64,000 nucleotides of DNA from Sphaerisporangium cinnabarinum (GTDB lineage: Bacteria > Actinomycetota > Actinomycetes > Actinomycetales > Cellulomonadaceae). Below are positions 48,931 to 56,207 of this stretch, in pieces. The stretch spans positions 27,729-91,728 of the forward strand of contig QAPD01000020.1 of assembly GCA_003052455.1 (NCBI GenBank), written 5' to 3'. The notes below the pieces were generated by a model. It made no database searches, was not told the origin of the DNA, and worked only from the letters and a program-made list of their open reading frames with translations. How positions within the stretch are numbered: the first letter of the stretch is position 1; each line of letters begins with the position of its first letter. Position numbers and translations under genes: made by a program.

Positions 48931-48997
48931 GCGACCGGGCTCGACGGCCGCTCGACGGCTGCTGCTCGACGGCGGCGCGGCACCGGCGCGGACGGCG

Positions 48998-49417
48998 TCA
49001 GCCGCGCGCCGTCGCCTCCCGGATCCGCTTGTCCTCCTGGCGGCGGTCCCACCAGCGGGTGAGGACGAGCCACCCGAGGAGCCAGCCGCCGAGCGCGCTG
49101 ATCAGCCAGACGACGACCGTCACCCCGATCCACGTGGAGGCCCCGGAGATCTCCAGCCCGTCGCCCACGAGCGTCGCGATCCACAGCGCGAGGAACGTCG
49201 ACACGAGACCGATGCCGCCGAGCACCGCCGACGCGTACTTGCGCGCGACGTTGAACACGAAGGGGGCGAGCACCCCCTGGGCCACGGCGAACACGAGGAC
49301 GGCGATCGTGAACCCGGAGGCGTGCACCGTGACGCCGTCGAAGACGTTCGCGGCGACGAGGAGGCCCACGGCGGCGAGGACCACGTTGATCGCGAAGCTC
49401 AGCAGGAACCGGATCAT
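48998..49417 (-). CDS. Phage-holin-like four-helix membrane protein (PF04020 type)
   Basis: A 139-residue membrane protein with four helices: MIRFLLSFAINVVLAAVGLLVAA, FTIAVLVFAVAQGVLAPFVF, ASAVLGGIGLVSTFLALWIATL and WIGVTVVVWLISALGGWLLGWLVL. A basic C-terminal tail follows. The family name comes from 'mycobacterial 4-TM phage holin'. No lysin or other phage gene is near, so a chromosomal envelope role is more likely than lysis. It is convergent with the SulP gene and divergent from the next membrane protein gene. Confidence 0.75.
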   Translation of the reverse strand: MIRFLLSFAINVVLAAVGLLVAANVFDGVTVHASGFTIAVLVFAVAQGVLAPFVFNVARKYASAVLGGIGLVSTFLALWIATLVGDGLEISGASTWIGVTVVVWLISALGGWLLGWLVLTRWWDRRQEDKRIREATARG

Positions 49418-49551
49418 GCCGCAACCGTCCCGCCGCGCGAGAGGTTCCGCAACCGCTGGTGCGGCGCGGGAGCCCGCCCCGGGGCGACCTGCCCGGGAGG
49501 TCGGGACGCCTGCCCCTGGGGCCCGGGACGCCGCCGGGCCGACGCTGCGGA

Positions 49552-49574
49552 GGCCGTCGCCCCGTGCGACGGCC
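49552..49574 (+). promoter_or_regulatory. Hairpin upstream of the 231-residue membrane protein gene
   Basis: GGCCGTCG (49552-49559) pairs with CGACGGCC (49567-49574) around a seven-base loop, about 40 bases before the ATG at 49614. It is the only clear structure in the 196-base divergent spacer 49418-49613, apart from the nonamer CCGCAACCG that occurs twice near its left end. It could be a leader structure or a weak attenuator. Confidence 0.3.
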
Positions 49575-49613
49575 CCCGGCCGCGGGAGGCGGCCCCGAAC
49601 GGAAGGTCGTCCC

Positions 49614-50309
49614 ATGCAGGACAGCTCGCTCACCACGCCGTCGGCGGTCGCCGACGGCACGCCCCACCGCGCCCGCGGCACGACGCCCCGCGCGTGGGCC
49701 TGGACCGGGGTCGTCGCCGGCGTCCTCGGCCTCGTCTCGATCCAGTCCTCGATGGCGCTGGGCATCAACTGGGAGGAGACCGCGGGCGACGCGGAGGCGA
49801 TCGTCGCCGACCTCTCCGGCCGCACGGGCACGCAGATCGTGTTCCACACCGCGACGATCGCGTGCGCGCTGCTCGTGCTCGTCTTCGCCGCCGGGCTCAA
49901 GCGGCGGCTGGACGGGCAGGCCCCGGCCGGGTCGATCCTCCCGACGGTCGCGGGCTGGGGCCTCGTGCTCGTCTCCGTCGCCGGGCTGCTCGGCTCAGGC
50001 CTCGACACGCAGTTCCTGTTCGGCCTCGGCGACACGGCGCTCATCGTCCCGGAGTCGGGCGCCTTCTACAGCGACTGGGTCGCGACGATCCCGTGGCTGT
50101 GGGTCGGGGCGGGCGTCGCGGGGGTCGCGCTCGGCGTCGCGGCGCTGCGGCACGCGGCCGCTCCGCGCTGGCTCGGCGTCGTCGGGTTCGTGCTCGGCGG
50201 GCTCGCGCTCCTCACGGGCGTGTCGCCGCTGCAGTACATGGCCGGGTTCGTCGGCCCGATCTGGCTCCTCGTCACCGCGCTCGGCTTCGCCCTCGGGGAC
50301 CGGCGCTGA
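49614..50309 (+). CDS. Hypothetical six-helix membrane protein
   Basis: A 231-residue integral membrane protein with about six helices (among them VVAGVLGLVSIQSSMAL, VFHTATIACALLVLVFAAGL, TVAGWGLVLVSVAGLLGSGLD and ATIPWLWVGAGVAGVALGVAAL). The hydrophilic connection NWEETAGDAEAIVADLSGRTGTQI follows the first helix. It resembles actinobacterial membrane proteins annotated only as hypothetical. ATG 49614 has GGAAGG upstream. It precedes a periodic repeat array and a two-component system on the same strand. Confidence 0.75.
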   Translation: MQDSSLTTPSAVADGTPHRARGTTPRAWAWTGVVAGVLGLVSIQSSMALGINWEETAGDAEAIVADLSGRTGTQIVFHTATIACALLVLVFAAGLKRRLDGQAPAGSILPTVAGWGLVLVSVAGLLGSGLDTQFLFGLGDTALIVPESGAFYSDWVATIPWLWVGAGVAGVALGVAALRHAAAPRWLGVVGFVLGGLALLTGVSPLQYMAGFVGPIWLLVTALGFALGDRR

Positions 50310-50322
50310 GCGCGACGCGCGA

Positions 50323-50403
50323 GATCGGCGGCGTGCGACGAGATCGGCGGGTCCAGTCGGGATCGGCAGTCTGGACCGCCGATCCGGCACAGGACCGCCG
50401 ATC
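50323..50403. repeat. Palindromic five-copy GATCGGC array with 19-bp period
   Basis: GATCGGC occurs in forward orientation at 50323, 50342 and 50361 and in reverse (GCCGATC) at 50378 and 50397. Spacing is exactly 19 bp within each orientation. Longer matches include GAGATCGGCGG opposite CCGCCGATCTC, and GGGTCCAG opposite CTGGACC, so the whole 80-bp block can fold as a long imperfect hairpin. It lies between a membrane protein gene and a histidine kinase gene, just upstream of the kinase promoter. It could be a repeated extragenic palindrome, a terminator or an operator array. Confidence 0.8.
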
Positions 50404-50479
50404 TCGCCGTCGTCCACGGCCGGGTGATCTCCCGCCCGGGCCCTTCTCGCCGCGCGTGCCGCGGCCCTACCGTGGGCCC

Positions 50480-52486
50480 GTGGCCGAGCCCGGGCCCGGC
50501 CGCGCCGGGATGCCCCGCACGGGCTGGACGATCGGCGTCCTCGCCTGGGTGCTCGGCGTGTCCGCGCTCGCGCTCCAGCTCACGTCCGGCGTCCCGCTCC
50601 TGCTGGGCGACCTCCTGTTCGTCGTCGTGGACGCGACGGTCGCGCTCGTGTACGGCACGGTCGCGGCGGTGATCCTCGTGCGGCGGCCGCACGTCGTCGG
50701 GTGGCTCGTGGCGCTGGCCGCGGTCGGCGGCGGGGTCGCGGCCCTGGGCGGCGGGTGGCGCAGCTACGCGTCGACCCACCCCGGCCTGCCCCCGCTCACG
50801 CCGCTCGCGGACGCCTACGGGTGGGCGTGGGTGCCGGGGACGGTCGGGCTCTTCGTCCTCGTGCCGTGGTTCGTGCGCGGCGGGCGGCTCGGCGCGGGCG
50901 CGTGGTGCGGGGTCGCGGGCGGCGTCGCGTCCATCGCGTCCTTCCTCCTCGCCCCGTCCGACGACCCGCGCCCCGCGATCGTCGGCGTCGTCGTCATGGG
51001 GCTCGTCACCGCGGGCGCGACGGCGTGGCGCCGGCTCCGCGGGCCGGTCGCGGAGCGGCGCGGGCTGGGCCTGCTCGCGCTCGGGACCGCGCTCATGGCG
51101 CTGTCGTTCCTCCCGCTCCTCGGCACCTGGGCCAGCTCCGACGTGCTCCTCGCGCTCCCCCTCACGCACCTCGCGTGCCAGGCGCTGTTCCCCGCCGCGA
51201 TCCTCGTGTGCGTGCTGCGCAACCGGCTGTGGGGCATCGACCTCGTGCTGTCGCGCGCGACCGTCGCCGCGATGCTCGCCGTCGGCCTCGCCGTCGTCTA
51301 CGCGGTGATCGTCGTGCTCGCGACGACCGTCGTCGACGGCCCCGCCGCGCAGGTCGTCGCGGCGGTCGGGGTCGCGCTCGCGGTGCAGCCCCTGCACACG
51401 TGGCTGCGGCACCGCGTGCGCACGCTCGTCTACGGGGAGGGCAACGACCCGGGCCGGGCGGCGCTGAGCGTCGGGCGGCACCTGTCGTCCGCGTCGACGG
51501 CAGACGACCTCGTCGTGAGCCTCGCCGTCGGCGTGCGCGAGGCGCTGCGCCTGGAGAGCGTGACGATCGAGCGGTCCGCGCCCGGCCCGACGGCGGACGG
51601 CACCCCCGCGGGCACCCCGCCGTGGGCGGGCCCCGAGGACCGCCCGGCCGGGGACGCCGTCATGCTCCCCGTGGAGCACGGCGGCCGGGTGCTCGGCCGC
51701 GTCCACGTCGTCGCGCGGGCCGGCGAGCGGCTCGACGCCCGGACGCGCGACGCGCTCGAGCAGCTCCTGCCCGTGCTCGGTGCCGGTCTCGCGCTCGCCC
51801 GGGGCGCGCACGAGCTCGAGGCGGCGCGCGACGCCACGACCCGCGCGCGCCTCGCCGAGCGGCGCGTGATCCGCCGGGAGCTGCACGACGGCGTCGGGCC
51901 GTGGCTCGTGGGCCTGCGCCTCGGGCTCCAGGGCGCGCGGAACACGCTGCGGACCGACCCCGAGGCCGCGGCCGCGGTGCTGGACGCCCTGGGGGTCGAG
52001 GTGGCGCAGCGCGTCGAGGACGTGCGCGCGCTGTCGCGCAGCCTCCTGCCGCCGTCGCTCGACGCGCACGGTCTGGAGGTCGCGCTCGGCGAGCTCGCGG
52101 GGCGCCAGGCGCTCGGCGGGTTCGTCGTGGACGTGCGCTGCGACCCGTGCGTCGGCCTCGACCCGCGCGTCGCCGCGGCCGCGTACGCGATCGCGAGCGA
52201 GAGCGTCGTCAACGCCGCCCGTCACTCCGGGGCGCAGGAGTGCCGCCTGACGGTCCGGCTCGGGGACGGCGTGCTGGTCGTCACGTGCGAGGACGACGGG
52301 CGCGGCGTCGCGCCGGACGCGGTCGCCGGCGTCGGCTCCCGGTCCCTGCGGGAGCGGGCCGACGAGCTCGGCGGGCGGCTCGACGTCGCCGCGCTGCGGC
52401 CCGACGGCGAGCGCCCGGGCACGCGCGTCCGCGCCACCCTCCCGCTGGTCCCGGCCGGGGGGCTCGCGCGGGGGGCGGCGTCGTGA
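50480..52486 (+). CDS. Membrane sensor histidine kinase (NarL-type partner)
   Basis: A 668-residue sensor kinase. The N-terminal half (about 10-300) has eight to nine helices. A GAF-like linker (about 330-440) follows, then a HisKA_3 dimerisation domain with RRELHDGVGPWLVGLRLGL (phospho-acceptor His near 467) and an HATPase (about 555-655; ESVVNAARHSG, CEDDGRGVAPD, SLRERADELGGRL). GTG 50480 follows TACCGT (50468-50473) by six bases, so it may be leaderless; ATG 50510 is an alternative. Its stop overlaps the response regulator start (GTGA). The signal is unknown. Confidence 0.9.
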   Translation: MAEPGPGRAGMPRTGWTIGVLAWVLGVSALALQLTSGVPLLLGDLLFVVVDATVALVYGTVAAVILVRRPHVVGWLVALAAVGGGVAALGGGWRSYASTHPGLPPLTPLADAYGWAWVPGTVGLFVLVPWFVRGGRLGAGAWCGVAGGVASIASFLLAPSDDPRPAIVGVVVMGLVTAGATAWRRLRGPVAERRGLGLLALGTALMALSFLPLLGTWASSDVLLALPLTHLACQALFPAAILVCVLRNRLWGIDLVLSRATVAAMLAVGLAVVYAVIVVLATTVVDGPAAQVVAAVGVALAVQPLHTWLRHRVRTLVYGEGNDPGRAALSVGRHLSSASTADDLVVSLAVGVREALRLESVTIERSAPGPTADGTPAGTPPWAGPEDRPAGDAVMLPVEHGGRVLGRVHVVARAGERLDARTRDALEQLLPVLGAGLALARGAHELEAARDATTRARLAERRVIRRELHDGVGPWLVGLRLGLQGARNTLRTDPEAAAAVLDALGVEVAQRVEDVRALSRSLLPPSLDAHGLEVALGELAGRQALGGFVVDVRCDPCVGLDPRVAAAAYAIASESVVNAARHSGAQECRLTVRLGDGVLVVTCEDDGRGVAPDAVAGVGSRSLRERADELGGRLDVAALRPDGERPGTRVRATLPLVPAGGLARGAAS

Positions 52487-53151
52487 TCCGGGTCGTGGTC
52501 GTCGACGACCACCCCGTGTTCCGGCTCGGCATGGCCGCGCTGCTCGACTCGTTCGAGGGCGTGCGCGTCGTCGGGAGCGCGGCGTCGACGGCCGAGGCGC
52601 GGGCGCTGCTCGGTCTCGGCCCCGGTGGCACCGTGGGCGCCGAGGCGCGGGCCGACGTCGTGCTCCTGGACCTCGACCTCGGCGACGGGTCGGGCGTGGA
52701 CGTGACCCGCGACCTCGTGCGCGCGGACCCGGCCGCGCGCGTGCTGGTCGTGACGATGCACGAGGACGCGGACGCCGTCGTCGCGGCCGTGCGCGCCGGG
52801 GCGCGGGGTTTCCTCGTGAAGTCCGCGAGCCCGGCGGAGGTCGAGCGCGCCGTCCGTGCGGTGGCCGACGGCGCGATGATCCTCTCCCCCTCCGTCGCGG
52901 ACCGGGCGATGGCGTACGTCGTGGGCGGGCGCTCGGCAGTGCGCGCGCCGTTCCCGCAGCTCACCGACCGCGAGCGCGAGGTGTTCGACCTCGTCGCCGC
53001 CGGGCTCGACAACGCGTCGATCTCCCGGCGGCTCGTGCTCAGCCCCAAGACCGTGCGCAACCACGTCGCGAACGTCCTCGCCAAGCTCGCCGTCCGCGAC
53101 CGCGCCGCCGCGATCGTGCGGGCGCGCGAGGAAGGGCTGGGCGGCGGCTGA
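52483..53151 (+). CDS. NarL/FixJ-family response regulator
   Basis: A 222-residue response regulator. The receiver domain (about 1-130) has DDHPVFRLGMAALL, the phospho-accepting Asp near 63 in VLLDLDLGDGSG and the Thr/Lys signals MHED and LVKSASP. The C-terminal LuxR helix-turn-helix is LTDREREVFDLVAAGLDNASIS plus TVRNHVANVLAKL (about 155-215). The GTG start overlaps the kinase stop, so the pair is expressed together as one two-component system. Targets are unknown, but the upstream palindromic array is a candidate binding region. Confidence 0.92.
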   Translation: MIRVVVVDDHPVFRLGMAALLDSFEGVRVVGSAASTAEARALLGLGPGGTVGAEARADVVLLDLDLGDGSGVDVTRDLVRADPAARVLVVTMHEDADAVVAAVRAGARGFLVKSASPAEVERAVRAVADGAMILSPSVADRAMAYVVGGRSAVRAPFPQLTDREREVFDLVAAGLDNASISRRLVLSPKTVRNHVANVLAKLAVRDRAAAIVRAREEGLGGG

Positions 53152-53159
53152 CGCGGAGG

Positions 53160-53537
53160 TCAGGCCTCGTCGTCCTGGATGACCGACAGCACGTTGCCCG
53201 CCGGGTCGGCGAACCACGCGATGAGCGGGCCGCCGCCGCGGAAGACGAAGTCGTCGTCCGTCTCGACGGGCGTGCCCGCATAGCGCTCGAACGGCACGCC
53301 GCGCTCGCGGAGCGCGGCGACCGTGCCCGGCACGTCGGCGACCGGGAAGTTCAGCACCGTGAACGACGCCGGGGTGTGGGCGTCGCCCTTCGGATAGACG
53401 AGCACGCGCGCACCGCCACCGATCTCGAGCCAGAGCATGTCGTCCCCGCTGACGGTGAGGCCGAGGTCGTCGGCGTAGAACCGCCGCGCCGCGTCGACGT
53501 CGTCGACCGAGAACCCGCTGAACGCCGTGTCGAGCAT
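53160..53537 (-). CDS. VOC (glyoxalase/bleomycin-resistance) family protein
   Basis: A 125-residue single-domain VOC protein. VDDVDAARRFYADDLGLTVSG is the first beta-alpha-beta module and ITG-like WLEIGGGARVLVYPKG continues it; a second module ends with GPLIAWFADPAGNVLSVIQ. Metal ligands of such proteins include the Glu near that end region, not confidently placed here. Members carry out glyoxalase, dioxygenase or drug-binding functions. ATG 53537 has AGGAGG upstream. It ends nine bases after the response regulator, convergent with it. Confidence 0.85.
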   Translation of the reverse strand: MLDTAFSGFSVDDVDAARRFYADDLGLTVSGDDMLWLEIGGGARVLVYPKGDAHTPASFTVLNFPVADVPGTVAALRERGVPFERYAGTPVETDDDFVFRGGGPLIAWFADPAGNVLSVIQDDEA

Positions 53538-53625
53538 GTCTCCTCCTGGGGTCGCGCGGGCCGGTGCCCGCTCTCCCCAGGGTCGACCGTCCGCGACCCA
53601 CGGGCTCATCGGTCGCGCGACGGCG

Positions 53626-54069
53626 TCAGGCCTCGCGACGCAGGTGCAGCAGCGGGAACGGGCGCCCCTGGTCGTCCGTCTCGGACCTCCCGACGACCGC
53701 GAACCCGAGCGCCCGGTAGAAGGCCAGCGCGCCCGGGTTCTGCTCGTTGACGTCGAGCTCGACGACCGGGAGGCCGCGCCCGACCGAGTCGAGCAGCGCG
53801 CGGCCGGTCCCGCGCCCGTGCAGCGCGGGGTCCACGAACAGCATCTCGACCCGGTGCCCGACGGTTCCGACGAACCCGACCACCCGGCCGTCGACCTCCG
53901 CGACCGTCAGGTCGACGGCGCCCAGGTACTCGTCCCGGACCGCGGTCTCGAGCTCGCGCACGTCGTCGGGCCCGAGGAAGTCGTGGGTCGCCTCGACGGC
54001 GCGCCGCCAGACGCCAACCAGCGCGTCCGTGTCGTCGGGGCGGGCAGGGCGGAGCACGGGTCCGGTCAT
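53626..54069 (-). CDS. GNAT acetyltransferase, YjaB-like
   Basis: A 147-residue GNAT enzyme. LRPARPDDTDALVGVWRRAVEATHDFLGPDD, then VEMLFVDPALHGRGTGRALLD (acetyl-CoA loop, RGxGxxL type) and ELDVNEQNPGALAFYRALGF, with the end SETDDQGRPFPLLHL, correspond segment by segment to E. coli YjaB. YjaB is a peptidyl-lysine acetyltransferase. ATG 54069 was chosen; GTG 54117 lies inside arsC and its ribosome site touches the start codon. It follows arsC by 31 bases and may be cotranscribed with the arsenic genes. Confidence 0.85.
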   Translation of the reverse strand: MTGPVLRPARPDDTDALVGVWRRAVEATHDFLGPDDVRELETAVRDEYLGAVDLTVAEVDGRVVGFVGTVGHRVEMLFVDPALHGRGTGRALLDSVGRGLPVVELDVNEQNPGALAFYRALGFAVVGRSETDDQGRPFPLLHLRREA

Positions 54070-54100
54070 GGGACGAGCCTGCGGCGTCGCGACGTCCGGC

Positions 54101-54538
54101 TCAAGCGGATTGCTCACCCTCCACCGGGAGACCGAGCGAGTCGAGCAGCGTGACGACGCGGCGGCGGATCTCGTCGCGGATCGGCCGGACGGCGTCGAGA
54201 CCCTGCCCGGCCGGGTCGTCGAGCACCCAGTCCTCGTAGCGCTTGCCCGGGTAGAACGGGCACGCGTCGCCGCACCCCATCGTGATGACGACGTCGGACG
54301 CCTGCACCGCCTCGACGGTCAGGACCTTGGGCTGCTCGCCGGTGAGGTCGACCCCCACCTCACGCATCGCCTCGACGGCGACCGGGTTGATCCGGTCGCC
54401 CGGCATCGAGCCCGCCGAGCGCACCTCGACGGCACCGCCGCCGAGCTCGCGCACGAACCCGGCCGCCATCTGCGAGCGCCCGGCGTTGTGGACGCAGACG
54501 AAGAGCACGGTCGGCCGCCCCTGCGGAGCGCCGCTCAC
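54101..54538 (-). CDS. arsC: Arsenate reductase ArsC, low-molecular-weight phosphatase type
   Basis: A 145-residue arsenate reductase of the LMW-PTP fold. CVHNAGRSQ is the P-loop with the catalytic Cys and Arg. MGCGDACPFYPGKRYEDW contains the further Cys residues and the conserved Asp-Trp region. It converts arsenate to arsenite with a thiol donor, probably thioredoxin or mycothiol in an actinobacterium. The GTG start overlaps the arsR stop (GTGA), giving an arsR-arsC operon. No arsenite pump gene (ArsB or Acr3) is beside it. Confidence 0.92.
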   Translation of the reverse strand: MSGAPQGRPTVLFVCVHNAGRSQMAAGFVRELGGGAVEVRSAGSMPGDRINPVAVEAMREVGVDLTGEQPKVLTVEAVQASDVVITMGCGDACPFYPGKRYEDWVLDDPAGQGLDAVRPIRDEIRRRVVTLLDSLGLPVEGEQSA

Positions 54539-54915
54539 CGCGCCACCTCCGCGTCGTCGGCGAGCACGGCGCGGACGGCACCCTCGACGAGGTCACGGGC
54601 GCCCGGCGCGACCGCGTAGTACGCCCACCGTCCCCGCTGCTCGCGCGTCACGAGCCCGGCCCGCGCGAGCGTCGACATGTGGTGGGAGACGGTCGGCTGG
54701 GACAGGCCGAGCGGGTCGGTGAGGTCGCAGACGCACGCCTCGCCGTCGGGGCGGGCCGCGATGATCGAGAGCAGCCGGACGCGTGCGGGGTCGGCCAGCG
54801 CCTTGAAGGTGGACGCCACGTCGCGCGAGGCCTCCGGGTCGAGGCCACGGCCGGTGGCCGGTCCGCAGCACGCGGACGCGTCTGCGTCCACGACGACCGG
54901 CAGGAGGGTGGTCAT
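54535..54915 (-). CDS. arsR: ArsR-family arsenic-responsive repressor
   Basis: A 126-residue winged-helix repressor. ALADPARVRLLSIIAARPDGEACVCDLTDPLGLSQPTVSHHMSTLARAGLV covers the helix-turn-helix, with the CVCDL metal-binding motif in its alpha3 helix. A second Cys pair near the N-terminus (SACCGP) is a likely further arsenite ligand. ATG 54915 follows GAGG by eight bases. A longer frame from 55008 is excluded because it would run through the operator of the divergent arsM gene. It should repress arsR-arsC and arsM. Confidence 0.9.
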   Translation of the reverse strand: MTTLLPVVVDADASACCGPATGRGLDPEASRDVASTFKALADPARVRLLSIIAARPDGEACVCDLTDPLGLSQPTVSHHMSTLARAGLVTREQRGRWAYYAVAPGARDLVEGAVRAVLADDAEVAR

Positions 54916-54936
54916 GACCCGATCCTCGCAGACGTA

Positions 54937-54987
54937 TTGACAGATGTCGATGCGTCCGCCACGTTTCTCGTATCGACACTCATCGAT
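54937..54987. promoter_or_regulatory. Candidate ArsR operators between arsR and arsM
   Basis: TTGACAGATGTCGA (54937-54950) is an imperfect palindrome around GACA/TGTC. ATCGA and TCGAT (54972-54976 and 54983-54987) form a second inverted repeat with a six-base spacer. Both lie in the 85-base spacer of the divergent arsenic genes and share GACA or CGACA cores. TTGACA could also be the -35 element of arsM, which has a GGGAG ribosome site just before its ATG. Confidence 0.5.
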
Positions 54988-55000
54988 CCGAGGGAGCATC

Positions 55001-55780
55001 ATGACCACCGACCACGAGGTGCGCGAGCAGGTCCGAACCCGGTACGCGGAGGCAGCCGTCGTCGCCGCAGCCGGGACACCGGCCGAGGAGGGGTGCTGCG
55101 CGTCGTCGTCCGGCTGCTGCGACGCCCCGGCGCCAGGCCCCGTCTTCGGGCCGGGGCTCTACGACGCGCGGGAGACCGCGGGGCTGCCGACCACCGCGGT
55201 GCTGGCGAGCCTCGGCTGCGGCAACCCGACCGCCGTCGCCGAGCTCCGCGAGGGCGAGCGGGTGCTCGACCTCGGGTCAGGCGGCGGGATCGACGTGCTC
55301 CTCTCCGCGCGACGCGTCGGGCCCACCGGGTTCGCCTACGGCGTCGACATGACGGACGAGATGCTGGAGCTCGCCCGCCGCAACGCCGCCGAGGCCGGCA
55401 CGACCAACGTCGAGTTCCGGCGCGGCACCATCGAGGACCTGCCCTTCGAGGACGGGGTGGTGGACGTCGTCATCTCGAACTGCGTGGTCAACCTGTCACC
55501 GGACAAGCCCGCCGTGCTCCGGGAGACGTTCCGGGTCCTCGCCCCGGGTGGGCGGGTCGGCATCTCGGACGTCGTGGCCGAGGACCACCTCACGCGGGCC
55601 CAGCGCGCGGAGCGGGGCTCCTACGTCGGCTGCGTCGCGGGCGCCCTCTCGCGCGCGGAGTACCTCGACGGCCTCGCTGCCGCCGGCTTCGTCGACGCCG
55701 AGGTCACGTTCACCCACGAGGTCGCCGACGGGATGCACGGCGCGATCGTGCGCGCGGTCCGGCCTGCCGAGCACCCGTGA
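55001..55780 (+). CDS. arsM: Arsenite S-adenosylmethionine methyltransferase
   Basis: A 259-residue methyltransferase that converts arsenite to methylated arsenicals. RVLDLGSGGGIDVLLSARRVG is the AdoMet-binding loop. The three arsenic-binding Cys of the family are in LGCGNP, ISNCVVNLSPDK and YVGCVAGAL. The N-terminus has a Cys-rich EEGCCASSSGCCDAP stretch that may take part in metal transfer. It is divergent from arsR-arsC, with operators between them. Without a pump gene nearby, methylation and volatilisation may be the main route here. ATG 55001 was chosen. Confidence 0.93.
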   Translation: MTTDHEVREQVRTRYAEAAVVAAAGTPAEEGCCASSSGCCDAPAPGPVFGPGLYDARETAGLPTTAVLASLGCGNPTAVAELREGERVLDLGSGGGIDVLLSARRVGPTGFAYGVDMTDEMLELARRNAAEAGTTNVEFRRGTIEDLPFEDGVVDVVISNCVVNLSPDKPAVLRETFRVLAPGGRVGISDVVAEDHLTRAQRAERGSYVGCVAGALSRAEYLDGLAAAGFVDAEVTFTHEVADGMHGAIVRAVRPAEHP

Positions 55781-55795
55781 GAGATACGCGGGCGC

Positions 55796-56089
55796 TCAGG
55801 ACCGCCGGCCGCGCAGCGCGATGACGGGCCCCGAGAAGAGCGCGATGCCCAGCACGAAGCCGACGTCGTACCAGTTCCCGTTGTTGTCGACCTCGTAGAT
55901 GCTCACCGTGTCCGTGAAGAGGGACACGATGAACGTGATCGGCAGGATCGTCCCCTGCCACAGACCCCACCAGAAGCCGTAGCCGCCGGGGTTCGCCTCC
56001 AGGTTCGGCCCGGCCGCGCACGCCCCCAGGAGCAGGAGCACCGCGAGAGCCAGGACCGCACCGGCACCCCGTCGCGTCGTCGTGGACAT
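55796..56089 (-). CDS. Small lipoprotein with membrane helices
   Basis: A 97-residue protein. The signal has lipobox LGAC (Cys24). The mature part includes GFWWGLWQGTILPITFIVSLF and DTVSIYEVDNNGNWYDVGFVLGIALF, then a basic end. This WGLWQG...SIYEV..NGNWYD.GF pattern recurs in small bacterial membrane proteins of unknown function. ATG 56089 follows GGAGGTGAG. It is convergent with arsM and divergent from the exonuclease gene. No functional link to arsenic is evident. Confidence 0.8.
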   Translation of the reverse strand: MSTTTRRGAGAVLALAVLLLLGACAAGPNLEANPGGYGFWWGLWQGTILPITFIVSLFTDTVSIYEVDNNGNWYDVGFVLGIALFSGPVIALRGRRS

Positions 56090-56207
56090 GACGCTCACCT
56101 CCGGCACCAGTGAACCGCGCACGGGGAGGGACGGCGACAGCAGGGTCGACGGCGTGCCGCGCCGCGCCCACGGGCGGCGCGTCGGTGGGGTGCGGCAGGA
56201 TGAGGCC

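Noticed and set aside
48998..49417. Prophage remnant because of the holin-like protein
   Set aside because: No lysin, structural or integrase gene is near. This four-helix family is common on actinobacterial chromosomes outside phages.
50323..50403. CRISPR-like array
   Set aside because: The repeated unit is only seven to eleven bases, occurs in both orientations, and the intervals are not unique spacers. It is better described as a palindromic repeat.
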